From JAPOXR01 sp963662395 (GTDB lineage: Bacteria > Pseudomonadota > Alphaproteobacteria > Rhodobacterales > Rhodobacteraceae), in NCBI GenBank assembly GCA_963662395.1, contig OY759511.1, forward strand, positions 2,170,001 through 2,234,000: 64,000 nt of DNA, written 5' to 3'. Of this stretch, positions 17,805-26,649 are shown piece after piece; positions within the stretch are counted from its first letter, which is position 1; every line of letters starts with the position of its first letter. Made by a program: the position numbers and the translations under genes. The notes under the pieces were generated by a model that saw only the letters and a program-made list of their open reading frames with translations, was not told where the DNA came from and searched no databases.

Positions 17805-18690
17805 AACGGCCGCCGGATTCATCGCCCTGGTCGGCGAGCCGAATACCGGCAAATCGACGCTGCTGAACCGACTTGTCGGGAGCCGGATCGCACCGGTCAC
17901 CCACAAGGCCCAGACGACCCGTTTCCGGATCAGGGGCATTGCGGTCGAGGGCAATGCCCAGCTGGTCTTTGTCGATACCCCTGGACTGTTTGATCCGAAG
18001 AATCGCCTGGACCGGGCAATGGTCGCCACTGCGTGGAGCAGCGCCGCTGAAGCCGATGCCATCCTGCTGCTGGTGCCCGCCAACCAGCCCGTATCGGCCA
18101 GAACCCTCGATATTGTCGATGCCCTGGAGCACCGCAGGCGGCCGGAACAAAAGCTGGTGCTGACCCTCAACAAGACAGACCTCGATTCCGGGGCATCATT
18201 GCTCGCGGCAACGCGCTGCCTGTCGGACCGGATCCGGTTTGACGAGGTATTCATGATTTCGGCACTCCGCAATGACGGGGTGGACGACATCCGCGCATGG
18301 CTGGCCGGCAATGTTCCGGCCGGGCCATGGCTGTTTCCACCCGATCAGCTCTCGGATTCTCCCAAGCAGGTCATCGCCGCCGAGATCACCCGGTCCAAGC
18401 TCATGCTTCGCTTGCACGAGGAGATTCCCTACCGGCTGACCGTGGCGACCGAACGCTGGATGACTCGCAAGGACGGATCGGTTCATGTCGACCAGGTGGT
18501 TCATGTCGAACGGAACAGCCACAAGGGAATGGTGGTTGGCAAGGGCGGCCAGGCCATCAGGCAGGTCTCGATCATGGCCCGGGAGGATATTGCCGCCTTC
18601 CTCGGGCAGGATGTGCACCTGGTCCTGCGGGTCAAGGTCAGGCCGAACTGGATCAACGACGTCAGCCTTGATCTCGAGACCGGCGGATAG
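17794..18690 (+). CDS. era: GTPase Era
   Basis: Era is an essential GTPase that binds 16S rRNA and checks 30S assembly. The 298-residue protein carries all G motifs: G1 GEPNTGKSTLLN (residues 14-25), G2 KAQTTRFRIRG, G3 VDTPGLF, and G4 NKTD. The C-terminal KH domain has VHVERNSHKGMVVGKGGQAI. The ATG at 17794 was chosen over the in-frame TTG nine bases upstream; both overlap the rnc 3-prime end, consistent with coupling. Its position between rnc and recO is the classical arrangement. Confidence 0.96.
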   Translation: MATETAAGFIALVGEPNTGKSTLLNRLVGSRIAPVTHKAQTTRFRIRGIAVEGNAQLVFVDTPGLFDPKNRLDRAMVATAWSSAAEADAILLLVPANQPVSARTLDIVDALEHRRRPEQKLVLTLNKTDLDSGASLLAATRCLSDRIRFDEVFMISALRNDGVDDIRAWLAGNVPAGPWLFPPDQLSDSPKQVIAAEITRSKLMLRLHEEIPYRLTVATERWMTRKDGSVHVDQVVHVERNSHKGMVVGKGGQAIRQVSIMAREDIAAFLGQDVHLVLRVKVRPNWINDVSLDLETGG

Positions 18691-18699
18691 GGGGCAGGA

Positions 18700-19029
18700 A
18701 TGCCTCGCCTGCGGACGGATTTCTGGGTCGCTGCCTATCTGAACCAGCTCCGGATCGCGACGATCCCGGCCTTTGTCACCGCCAGCGGCGAGCCGGAGGC
18801 CGGCTCGGTGCTGATCAGGCTGAATTTGCTCGACGGGTATTCCCGGGTATTCCAGCGATCCTACGATCTGACGCTGGATCGGCGGATCTGGATGCTGCTG
18901 GACGAAGGCGGGGATGACAGGATCGACCAATTGCTGCAGCGCCAGCGGGACCGGGACCGCGATCTCTGGATCATCGAGGTCGAGGACCGAGAGGGAAGGA
19001 CACTTCTCGACCAGCACGGCCTGGTATAG
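18700..19029 (+). CDS. DUF1491 family protein
   Basis: This 109-residue protein matches DUF1491, a small family largely restricted to Alphaproteobacteria. It begins RLRTDFWVAAYLNQLRIATI and contains the conserved DLTLDRRIWMLLDEG. The C-terminus DRDLWIIEVEDREGRTLL is also typical. No biochemical function is known. It lies 9 bases after era and 9 bases before recO, so it is certainly in the same operon, which hints at a role linked to translation or DNA repair but nothing firmer. Confidence 0.9.
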   Translation: MPRLRTDFWVAAYLNQLRIATIPAFVTASGEPEAGSVLIRLNLLDGYSRVFQRSYDLTLDRRIWMLLDEGGDDRIDQLLQRQRDRDRDLWIIEVEDREGRTLLDQHGLV

Positions 19030-19038
19030 CCTGCCTGG

Positions 19039-19770
19039 ATGGACTGGCGCGATCGCGGGATATTGCTGAATGCCCGGAATCACGGGGAGACCTCGGCGAT
19101 TCTCGAGGTCTTCACCTCCCGGCACGGACGTCATGCCGGCGTTCTCCGCGGTGGCGTGTCGAGACGGTATCGGCCGATCCTGCAACCGGGAACACGGCTC
19201 TCGGTAGACTGGCGGGCCCGCCTGCCCGAGCATATCGGCAATTTCCGCATCGAGCCCCTGCACTCGCCGGCGAGCCTGTTCTCGGACCGGCTGGCCCTGT
19301 CGGCCATGTCTTCGATCTGTGCGGTGCTGATGGTGTCGCTGCCGGAGCGGGAGCCATTTCCGGAGTGCTACCAGCGGACGATGGATTTGCTGTCCCGGCT
19401 TGAAACACCCGGAGAGTGGTTTGCCGACTACCTTCACTGGGAGCTCGAACTGCTGGCCGAGACCGGGTTCGGCCTAGATTTGACATCCTGTGCCGCCACC
19501 GGCACCACCGATGACCTTGTCTATGTCTCTCCCAGATCGGGACGCGCCGTCAGTCGCCATGGTGCCGGTCGCTGGGTCAACCGCATGCTGCCCCTGCCGC
19601 CCTGTTTCCTGGGAATGGAATTCGGGGGGTTGTCGGAGATGGTGGACGGGCTGCATACCACCGGCCATTTCCTGCAGCGAAGCATCGATCGCCATGATGG
19701 GTCGGCATCACTGCCGAAGGCACGAATCCGGTTTGCCGACAGCATCCGGCAACTCGCCGAGCGGGAATGA
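19039..19770 (+). CDS. recO: DNA repair protein RecO
   Basis: RecO works with RecR to load RecA onto SSB-coated single-stranded DNA during recombinational repair. The 243-residue protein starts with the OB-fold typical of RecO (DWRDRGILLNARNHGETSAI followed by LEVFTSRHGRHAGVLRGG), and the helical middle has ELELLAETGFGLDLTSCAAT with the VSPRSGRAVS segment. Some relatives bind zinc through a four-cysteine motif that is not complete here. It is the last gene of the lepB-rnc-era-DUF1491-recO unit and converges on lptE. Confidence 0.93.
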   Translation: MDWRDRGILLNARNHGETSAILEVFTSRHGRHAGVLRGGVSRRYRPILQPGTRLSVDWRARLPEHIGNFRIEPLHSPASLFSDRLALSAMSSICAVLMVSLPEREPFPECYQRTMDLLSRLETPGEWFADYLHWELELLAETGFGLDLTSCAATGTTDDLVYVSPRSGRAVSRHGAGRWVNRMLPLPPCFLGMEFGGLSEMVDGLHTTGHFLQRSIDRHDGSASLPKARIRFADSIRQLAERE

Positions 19771-19818
19771 TGACATCCGCCTGTGAATGGCGGCTTGCTC
19801 CCGGCGAAAATGGAATGA

Positions 19819-20316
19819 TCAGTTGGCCCAGTCGCCGGCGGTGGCAACCAGCGCGGTCACGATCCTGTCGGCAAGCTGACTGGCAAGCCGCCTCCGGGCA
19901 TCCGCCCGGGCGCTGTCGACGGCGACGGTCTCGTTGCCCTTCGTATAGGTTGCCCAGCCCCGCACCGTGCCGCCGCTCACCCGTTCTCCATCACCAGCCC
20001 GGTTGACCACGAAAACTGCCGTCCCTTCGATCAGCCCGCGGTCAATTCCGCCCGACCCGGGGGCGGTGCCAGCGCGGTCCTCGAATTCAAGCGTCACGTC
20101 AAGCTGGAAATCGGGATTTTCGCCGGCATAGCCCAATTGGTGTCGAAGCTGCTCCTCCAGGAGGTATTCGGTCCTTCCGCCCGGAACGGACACGCTGATG
20201 CGGCCTGGAAGCGCCGCCGCCGGTTCTCCCTTCTGCATCGCCGGCCTGAACTGGCAGGCGGCAATCGGCAGAATCGCCAGCAGAGACAGAAACCGGCGTC
20301 GGTCAAATGACGACAT
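19819..20316 (-). CDS. lptE: LPS-assembly lipoprotein LptE
   Basis: LptE is the outer-membrane lipoprotein that plugs and helps assemble the LptD translocon for lipopolysaccharide. The 165-residue protein begins with a twin-Arg-like basic head (SSFDRRRFLSLL) and a lipobox LPIAAC (cysteine at residue 21) cleaved by signal peptidase II. The mature part is short and beta-rich, with LLEEQLRHQLGYAGENPDFQ, and ends in a long helix ARRRLASQLADRIVTAL that is typical of alphaproteobacterial LptE. The ATG at 20316 was selected; it overlaps the leuS stop by 14 bases, the conserved leuS-lptE order, which supports the call despite low sequence conservation of the family. holA, often next, is absent. Confidence 0.83.
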   Translation of the reverse strand: MSSFDRRRFLSLLAILPIAACQFRPAMQKGEPAAALPGRISVSVPGGRTEYLLEEQLRHQLGYAGENPDFQLDVTLEFEDRAGTAPGSGGIDRGLIEGTAVFVVNRAGDGERVSGGTVRGWATYTKGNETVAVDSARADARRRLASQLADRIVTALVATAGDWAN

Positions 20317-22864
20317 TGACGATCCTCTCCGGCACCACGATGAGTTTCCTGGGTGTTTTTCCTGCCAGATACCTGGTCGTCGCAGCGTCCTCGAGAACCC
20401 GGCGTTCGATCTCTTTCCTGTCCAGCCCCCGGGGTATCCGGATCTCCGACCTCCTCTTGCCATTGATCTGGATCGGCAGGGTCACGACATCATCGACCAT
20501 CTGTTCCGGATCGGCCTCCGGCCAGTCGCCGGCCGCCACCAGCCCCTCGCCGCCAAGCATGCTCCATACCTCTTCCGCCAAATGCGGCGTCATCGGAGCC
20601 ATGAGTCGGGCCATGACCTTCATCGCCTCCCGTCTGGCTGCCGGACCGGCGCCGGACCGGGACAGCGTGTTGGCAAACTTGTACAGCTCGGCCACCGACT
20701 TGTTGAACGCAAAATTGTCAATTCCCCTGGTAACCTCGAGAATGGTTCGCTGGGTTGCATTCGCCAGGGCCCCGTTCTCCTCCTCGGTGCCGGGAGTGTC
20801 ATCCTGCGCAATCTCGGCCGCCAGCCGCTGAATGCGCTGAAGATGCCTGGAGGCGGCTTCCACCCCGGTCGTTGTCCACTCGACATCGCGGTCCGGTGGA
20901 GAATCCGAAATGATGTACCAGCGGGCGGTATCGGCACCGAACCGGGAAATCAGGTCTTCCGGGTTGATCACGTTCTTCTTCGACTTGGCCATCTTGGCCG
21001 ACGGAATGACTTCAACCGCCTCGCCGGTTGCCTTCAGCGTCGCAGAGCCGTCCGAGAGGTCAACATCCTCGGGGAAATGATAGACTGGCCGTCCCTGCCG
21101 GTTTCTTGTCATGTAGATTTCGTGGGTGACCATGCCCTGGGTGAACATTGCCTCGAACGGCTCGATCGCCTTGGCCGGGAGGTGGCCGGTGATGTGCATC
21201 GCTCTGGCAAAGAACCGGGAATAGAGCAGGTGCAGGATCGCGTGCTCGACGCCGCCGATATACTGGTCAACATTCATCCAGTAGCCGGCATCCTCCCTCG
21301 ATGTCGGTGTCGGGGCATCCGGCGCCGTGAACCGGACAAAATACCACGAGCTGTCGACAAACGTGTCCATGGTATCGGTTTCGCGCAGTGCCGGGCCGTC
21401 GCATGCCGGGCAGGATACCTTCCGCCAATCCTCGTGCCGATCCAGGGGATTGCCTGGCTGGTCGAAGCTGACATCCTCCGGCAGGATGACCGGCAGGTTC
21501 TCCTTGCGCTCCGGGACAACGCCGCAGGAATTGCAATGCACGACCGGGATCGGACAGCCCCAGTAGCGCTGCCGGCTGATGCCCCAATCCCGCAACCGGT
21601 AGCGGACCACCCCCTTGCCGATACCTGCTGCCTCGCAATGGTCGATCGCCGAATCGATGGCCTCGTCGCCGGTCTGCAGATCCTCGCCGGCGACCTTCCT
21701 GAGGTAGCGAACCCTCTCGCTCTTCAGGGGAACGAAGGCGATGTCGGCGACGGCTTCACCGGATGTCTCGGCCTCAAAGACATCGATGACCGGCAATCCG
21801 TATTTCCGGGAAAAGTCCAAATCCCGCTGATCATGGGCCGGGCATCCGAAAATGGCACCGGTCCCGTAGTCATGGAGAATGAAATTGGCAATCCAGACCG
21901 GCAGTTCGGCGCCGGCATCCAGCGGGTGCCTTACCTTGAGTCCGGTATCGACCCCGGACTTTTCCAGGGTCTCCAGCGCCGCCTCGGAGACCGCGGCCCG
22001 CCTGCATTCATCCAGGTAATCGGCAATTGACGGCTCGGCAGATGCCAGTTCGGCAGCGAGCGGATGATCGGCCGAGATCGCAACGAAATTGGCGCCGTGC
22101 AGCGTATCGGGCCGGGTGGTATAGACCTTGATCGCCCGCTGCTCACCGGCGGCGCCGATGACTTCGAATTCAAGCTCCAGGCCCCTGGACTTGCCGATCC
22201 AGTTGCGCTGCATCAGCCGGACCTTCTCCGACCAGCCATCCAGCTGGTCGATGGCGCTCAGCAATTCCTCGGAAAAATCGCTGATCCTGAAGAACCACTG
22301 GGTAAGTGTTCTTCGCTCGACCTCGGCGCCGGACCGCCAGCCCCGACCATCAATGACCTGCTCGTTCGCCAGCACGGTCATGTCCACCGGGTCCCAGTTC
22401 ACCGGCGAATTCTTCCGGTAGACCAGCCCCTTCTCCAGCATGTCGACAAACATGGCCTGCTGCTGCCCGTAATATTCCGGATCGCAGGTGGCAAATTCCC
22501 GATCCCAGTCAATCGACAGCCCCAGCGGCTTCAGCTGGCTCCGCATGTCGTCAATGTTGCGACGGGTCCAGCTTCCCGGATGCACGCCCTTCTCCATGGC
22601 AGCATTTTCGGCCGGCATGCCGAATGCATCCCAGCCCATCGGATGGAGCACGTTGAATCCCCTTGCCATCCGGTACCGGGCAATCACGTCACCCATGGTG
22701 TAGTTGCGAACATGACCCATGTGGATCTTGCCCGACGGGTAGGGGAACATCTCCAGCACGTAGTATTTGGGACGGCTGTGATCGCGCACCGCCCTGAATA
22801 CCCCCGTATCATCCCATCTGCGCTGCCATGCGGCTTCGATTTCGGAAAATGGTCGTATGGTCAT
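20303..22864 (-). CDS. leuS: leucyl-tRNA synthetase
   Basis: LeuRS charges tRNA-Leu. The 853-residue class I enzyme shows the HIGH-type motif in PYPSGKIHMGHVRNYTMGD, with the editing (CP1) domain in the middle (TTRPDTLHGANFVAISADHP). The KMSKS loop appears as SAKMAKSKKNVINPEDLI, and the WYIISDSPPDRDVEWT segment and C-terminal domain are typical. A zinc-like cluster CNSCG...CPACDG is present as in many LeuRS. The start is the ATG at 22864, preceded by GGGAAGA; an in-frame GTG at 22882 is an alternative. It overlaps lptE downstream and follows the DUF3576 gene. Confidence 0.97.
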   Translation of the reverse strand: MTIRPFSEIEAAWQRRWDDTGVFRAVRDHSRPKYYVLEMFPYPSGKIHMGHVRNYTMGDVIARYRMARGFNVLHPMGWDAFGMPAENAAMEKGVHPGSWTRRNIDDMRSQLKPLGLSIDWDREFATCDPEYYGQQQAMFVDMLEKGLVYRKNSPVNWDPVDMTVLANEQVIDGRGWRSGAEVERRTLTQWFFRISDFSEELLSAIDQLDGWSEKVRLMQRNWIGKSRGLELEFEVIGAAGEQRAIKVYTTRPDTLHGANFVAISADHPLAAELASAEPSIADYLDECRRAAVSEAALETLEKSGVDTGLKVRHPLDAGAELPVWIANFILHDYGTGAIFGCPAHDQRDLDFSRKYGLPVIDVFEAETSGEAVADIAFVPLKSERVRYLRKVAGEDLQTGDEAIDSAIDHCEAAGIGKGVVRYRLRDWGISRQRYWGCPIPVVHCNSCGVVPERKENLPVILPEDVSFDQPGNPLDRHEDWRKVSCPACDGPALRETDTMDTFVDSSWYFVRFTAPDAPTPTSREDAGYWMNVDQYIGGVEHAILHLLYSRFFARAMHITGHLPAKAIEPFEAMFTQGMVTHEIYMTRNRQGRPVYHFPEDVDLSDGSATLKATGEAVEVIPSAKMAKSKKNVINPEDLISRFGADTARWYIISDSPPDRDVEWTTTGVEAASRHLQRIQRLAAEIAQDDTPGTEEENGALANATQRTILEVTRGIDNFAFNKSVAELYKFANTLSRSGAGPAARREAMKVMARLMAPMTPHLAEEVWSMLGGEGLVAAGDWPEADPEQMVDDVVTLPIQINGKRRSEIRIPRGLDRKEIERRVLEDAATTRYLAGKTPRKLIVVPERIVNVVI

Positions 22865-22914
22865 CCTGCTGTCTTCCCGCACTTCAGGTCAGGCAGGCGT
22901 GGCCGGACGGCCTG

Positions 22915-23367
22915 TCAACCGGCGTCGGCCAGTCGCAACTGCCTGGCTCGCGTCAGGATCGCATCCTCGATTGCATCCACGGTTGCCTCGGTGGCCGGCC
23001 CGCTCCTGGTCAGCAGCGACACCCGCAACGCCCGCCCATCCAGGGACGGATCGGACACGAGCACGGTTGCCTTGTGATCCCTGTTGCTGCCGGGGGCCCT
23101 TCCCCATCCGGTGATGATGATCCCGGTAAACGGATCGACTGTTTCCACCGGCAGGAAATCCAGGACCTCGAACGTCGCGTTCCAGATATACTTGTTGACC
23201 CGGATGGTGACCTTGGGGTCGTCCCGGTTTTCGAGAAGCGACCAGATCGACTCCCGCTTTTCCTCCTGCTCCGGCTCCTTGGGCTGATTGCCTGAACAGG
23301 CAACCAGGACGATCAGCAAAACTATCATTGCGGCACCCGGCCGCAAGAGACGCGATAACAGCATCAA
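22915..23367 (-). CDS. DUF3576 lipoprotein
   Basis: The 150-residue protein begins with a signal peptide ending in a lipobox-like LIVLVACSG, so it is probably a lipoprotein. The mature part matches DUF3576: VNKYIWNATFEVLDFLPVET, then VDPFTGIIITGWG, and the C-terminal DAIEDAILTRARQLRLADAG. The family is mainly alphaproteobacterial, has no known function, and typically precedes leuS, as here (50 bases). An envelope role is likely because of its lipid anchor. Confidence 0.9.
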   Translation of the reverse strand: MMLLSRLLRPGAAMIVLLIVLVACSGNQPKEPEQEEKRESIWSLLENRDDPKVTIRVNKYIWNATFEVLDFLPVETVDPFTGIIITGWGRAPGSNRDHKATVLVSDPSLDGRALRVSLLTRSGPATEATVDAIEDAILTRARQLRLADAG

Positions 23368-23717
23368 TAATCCCCGGGGTAACGTCTGCCCCAGACCATT
23401 AATGGCTTCAAAATATCAACACAAGTTGTTACCGGATCCGGGGAGCGGTTCGCGCATGGCGCAATTTCCGGGGACCGCGACTGCTGGTGGTGAATCACGC
23501 CGCCAGCGCCAGGACATGGTTGTCATTGGCGACTGTCAGCGGCTTCCATGGCTGCCGGGTTCGGGCACTGGCGACGTGAATCGTTCCTGCAACCCTGATC
23601 TCCGAAAAATCGTGCCATGCCCAGATCACTTCCATCGACGGTCATCGCCGGTACGGCCGTGAAATAGTCGTGTAAAATCAAAGCACTGGAAAAATCGCAA
23701 TCCGCCACCTGGGTATC
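23368..23717. other. intergenic, no gene seen
   Basis: About 350 bases between the DUF3576 gene and the left inverted repeat of the IS66-like element. A minus-strand open frame (ending at 23523) crosses the element boundary and gives no recognisable protein. It probably holds the promoter of the minus-strand DUF3576-leuS-lptE unit, but I see no convincing -35/-10 pair. Confidence 0.35.
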
Positions 23718-23759
23718 GTAACCGTTCGGTGAAGGCGTGACGGCCCGTCCTGTCTGCAT
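23718..23759. repeat. left terminal inverted repeat of the IS66-like element
   Basis: Begins GTAACCGTTCGG and pairs with 26456-26497, 38 of 42 positions matching by eye. Confidence 0.85.
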
Positions 23760-23779
23760 TTGCGGACCACCCGTCAGGC

Positions 23780-25572
23780 ATGTCGTTTTCTGCCGGCTGC
23801 ATGCCGGGACACCTGCTGGTCCGGCCGCATGTCGACATGCGGAGCCGTCATTCCGGTCCCCGCCCCGCCACCGGTCCCGGACCTCGAGCGCCGTCTTGCC
23901 CGGCAGAGGCGCGTACCGAGGCGGCCGAGGCGAGGATCGCCGGGCCGGAGGCCGAACTCCCGGAAGCAAGGGCCGATGCCGAGCGTCGGAAACGGGAATC
24001 GGCCGAGGCCCGCAGCAAGCCGAACTCCCTGCGGGCAACCTTCGGGCAAGGCCGGGAGAAGCTCGCCGCCAGCCGCGCCGGGCAGACGGCGCTGCGCCGC
24101 AGCCGGGCATCGGGGAATGTGCGCCGGCCGGAGAAGAAGGTGGTGCATCCCGAGGCGCTGCTTGACAAGGCCGGCATCGATGGCGGGCGGGGGCAGGTGA
24201 CCGTCCTGCGCCGGAAGATATCCCGGCTGAAGGGCAGGCTCGCCGGCCGGGAAGAGGAGATCAGGGAACCGGGGGCCGAGCGCGAGACGCGGCGCTCGGC
24301 GCCGGCCACCCGTGCCGGGGCCCGCTTCGGCAGGAAATCCGGGAAGCGGAAGCGGGCGGGCACCGCCGTCGGCAGGCGCGGCCGGCAGAAGGGCAGTCCC
24401 GGCCATGGCAGGACCAGGCGCCCGGCACTGGAGCAGAAGACCGGGAGCCACGATCCGGCGGCGGCGCGCATGTGTTCCTGCTGCGGCCTGCCCCATGTGA
24501 GGAATGGCAGCCACGTCGCCGGGATCATGGAGATCGAGGTGAAGGCGCATGTCCGTCTCATCCGCCGGGGGGTGGCGGCAGGGCTGTGCCTGCACCTCCT
24601 CGCCGAGGGAGGCGGCTGCGCCGGTGCCACGACTCCTTGCCGATACCGCCTTCGGCACCAGCGCCTTCGCCCTCTGTCTTCATGAGCGCTTCGCCTGCTG
24701 CCGGCCGCTGCGGCAGGTGGCGGAATGGATGACCGGCCAGGGGCTGGCGATATCGGCCGGCACCCTCGCGGATGCCACGCCGGGGCCGGCACCATTGTTC
24801 GAGCCGCTCTCGCAGGCCATCCATGGTCACCTGCCGGCAAGGGAGATGCTGCAGACGGGCGAGACCGGCTGGCGGTCGAGGAAGCGGGTGCCATCCGCGG
24901 CACTGACCGGGCCCGGCTCTGGTGCGCCGCCAGCCGGGATGCGGTCCGGCTGCGCGTCGATGCCCGCAGGAATACCGGGCGCATCGGCGCCGAAAGTTCA
25001 TCAGGGCCGCACCCGGCAATGCAAGGCCGGACAAATGGCGGGACCGGTGGCTGGTGCGGATCGGGCGGATCTTCCGCCTGAACGAGCTCCGGCTCAGGCA
25101 CCGGGACAGGGAGGCGGCAATGGATGCGCAGCCACGCAGCTTCGGCATTGCCCGGCGCCGGCTGGAAAGAGCGGTGGAGCGGCTCTTTGCCATGGCCGGG
25201 CGGGAACTGGCCGGCAAGGGCCGACGCGCCAGGGCACCGGCCTCGCTGGTCCGGCACCGGCAGGGGCTCTGCGTGTTCGCCTGCAGGCCGGATGTGCCCA
25301 TGGATAATAACCTGATCGAGCGCCTGCAGCGCCGGGCGGTGATCGGCCGCAAGCTTTCCTTCGGTGCCGGCAGCACCGAGGGGGCCGCCTTCCCGGCCAC
25401 CATGCACGGCATCACCTGCACCCTGCGCATGAACGACATCCGCATCCGCACATGGCTCGATGACCGGCTGGCGGCCCGTGCGGCAAATGCCGGGGCACCG
25501 CCGGACGATTTGTCGCCATGGCTGCCCTGGTCCATGGACGCGGATCGGCGCCGGGCGCTGGCGGCGGGGTGA
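23780..25572 (+). pseudogene. IS66-family transposase, frameshifted
   Basis: Three plus-strand frames together make an IS66-type transposase. The N-terminal frame (to about 24620) has a charged coiled coil with heptad-like R/E/A repeats, a basic GRRGRQKGSPGHGR stretch and the CSCCGLPHV zinc-binding segment (CxCC). A second frame (about 24600-24890) has the DDE-region start ISAGTLADATPGPAPLFEPL and LQTGETGWR, the equivalent of the ADETGW motif with the first catalytic Asp replaced by Gly. The last frame has KWRDRWLVRIGRIFRLNELR and the conserved C-terminal end VPMDNNLIERLQRRAVIGRK. At least two frameshifts separate these parts, so the gene is inactive. It ends in TGATG, overlapping the DUF4338 start. 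Confidence 0.78.
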
Positions 25573-26432
25573 TGCAGGAGACCACCATCGCATGTCGCCA
25601 TCACGGGCGCGACTTCACGATCGCCGGGATGGCGCTGATGCAGGCGCTCATTGCCGAGGGCCCGCAGGAGAGCCGCGCCGGCCTGGCCCGGCGCTTCTGC
25701 CACGCCATCGGCCGGACCGGCACCGATGGCCGGATACGGGCGATGACGGCCCGGCTCACCATGCCGGCCATGCACGGCGGCGGCATCATCTGCCTGCCCG
25801 AGCCGCGCCATGCGCCGCGGCGGCTGAAGAAGATCGGGTTCGGCCCCGACACCGAGGAGCCGCTGGCGCCGGTGCCGGAGACGCTGGCGGCGGTGCAGCC
25901 GATCCGTCTGCTGAAGATCACCGGCGCCGGTGCCCGCGCCTCCCGGCGCTGGAGAGAGTTCATCTCCCGCCGGCATCATCCCGGCTGCACGCCGCTGGTG
26001 GGTGCGCAGCTGCGCTGTGCGGTGGAGGATTGCCGGGGCCGGAAGCCGGCGCCGCGCGATGCCTTCATCGGCCGGGATGCCGGGGCGCGGCAGCGGGGCC
26101 TGCAATCGGTGGTGGACAATTCGCGTCTCCTCGTACTGCCCCGGCTGCGCATCCCCGACCCGGCCTCGCACATCCCGGCGCCGGCGCGCCGGCAGGTGCG
26201 AGAGGACCGGCAGGCGCGCTACCGGACGTGCCCGGTGCCGATGGAGAGTTTCGCCCGCCTCCCGCCCTTCACCGGGGCGGCATGCAAGGCGGCCGGATGG
26301 GTGCATGTCGGCACCACGCAGGGGCGCGGCAAGCATGACCGGACGCATGAATGCGCCAGGCCGAGGAAGGATATCCGGCTCTGTCCGCTGCGGAAGGGCC
26401 GGAAGCGGGTGCCGTGCCGCCGAGGCCAATGA
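25572..26432 (+). CDS. DUF4338 (DruA-type) protein, transposon passenger
   Basis: This 286-residue protein carries the DUF4338 domain best known from DruA of the Druantia anti-phage system. The match begins near residue 120 (RWREFISRRHHPGCTPLVGA) and includes QLRCAVEDC. It continues with the DAFIGRDAGARQRGLQSVVD segment, then NSRLLVLPRLRIPDPASHI. The C-terminal block KAAGWVHVGTTQGRGKHDR is one of its most conserved regions. The N-terminal 110 residues are a variable helical domain. The start ATG overlaps the transposase stop (TGATG), indicating translational coupling and that the gene belongs to the element rather than to the host. Whether it assists transposition or gives immunity cannot be told from sequence. 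The frame is intact although the transposase is broken. Confidence 0.75.
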   Translation: MQETTIACRHHGRDFTIAGMALMQALIAEGPQESRAGLARRFCHAIGRTGTDGRIRAMTARLTMPAMHGGGIICLPEPRHAPRRLKKIGFGPDTEEPLAPVPETLAAVQPIRLLKITGAGARASRRWREFISRRHHPGCTPLVGAQLRCAVEDCRGRKPAPRDAFIGRDAGARQRGLQSVVDNSRLLVLPRLRIPDPASHIPAPARRQVREDRQARYRTCPVPMESFARLPPFTGAACKAAGWVHVGTTQGRGKHDRTHECARPRKDIRLCPLRKGRKRVPCRRGQ

Positions 26433-26455
26433 ATTGCCGTTCGGGGCGGTGCCGG

Positions 26456-26497
26456 ATGCCGACAGGACGGGCCATCACGCCTTGGCCGAACGGTTAC
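26456..26497. repeat. right terminal inverted repeat of the IS66-like element
   Basis: Reverse complement of the left repeat at 23718-23759; ends CCGAACGGTTAC on the plus strand. Confidence 0.85.
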
Positions 26498-26533
26498 GGC
26501 TAGCTAGTGCCCGCCAGAAAACACACCAAGTCA

Positions 26534-26563
26534 TTGACTTGATTGGATATTTCTGTGTATTGT
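26534..26563 (+). promoter_or_regulatory. candidate transposase promoter in the left end of the ISNCY-like element
   Basis: TTGACT at 26534-26539 and TATTGT at 26558-26563 are separated by 18 bases and lie about 90 bases before the transposase start, inside the AT-richer left end. This resembles a sigma-70 promoter for the transposase. Confidence 0.45.
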
Positions 26564-26649
26564 CAGAGCGAAGAATCGGGAGAAAGCACCGGTTTCGGGC
26601 CATTTTCCCGCCAAACAGGCCGGTTTCGGCCAATCTTCACGAGGCAGGC

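Larger units (their letters stand above)
23718..26497 (+). mobile_element. IS66-like element carrying a DUF4338 passenger
   Basis: The element is bounded by inverted repeats of about 42 bases (23718-23759 and 26456-26497) that differ at only four positions and begin GTAACCGTTCGG; IS66 elements characteristically start with GTAA. Inside are a frameshifted IS66-type transposase and a DUF4338 gene whose start overlaps the transposase stop. Flanking 8-mers (TGGGTATC left, GGCTAGCT right) do not match, so a target duplication is not preserved. The right end is only ten bases from the left end of the next element, which may have removed it. Confidence 0.8.

Noticed and set aside
20198..22030. A 610-codon plus-strand frame over leuS
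   Set aside because: It is a shadow of leuS, whose motifs are complete on the minus strand.
23848..25593. A 581-codon minus-strand frame in the IS66-like element
   Set aside because: It is antisense to the transposase fragments, and long open antisense frames are common in such GC-rich sequence.
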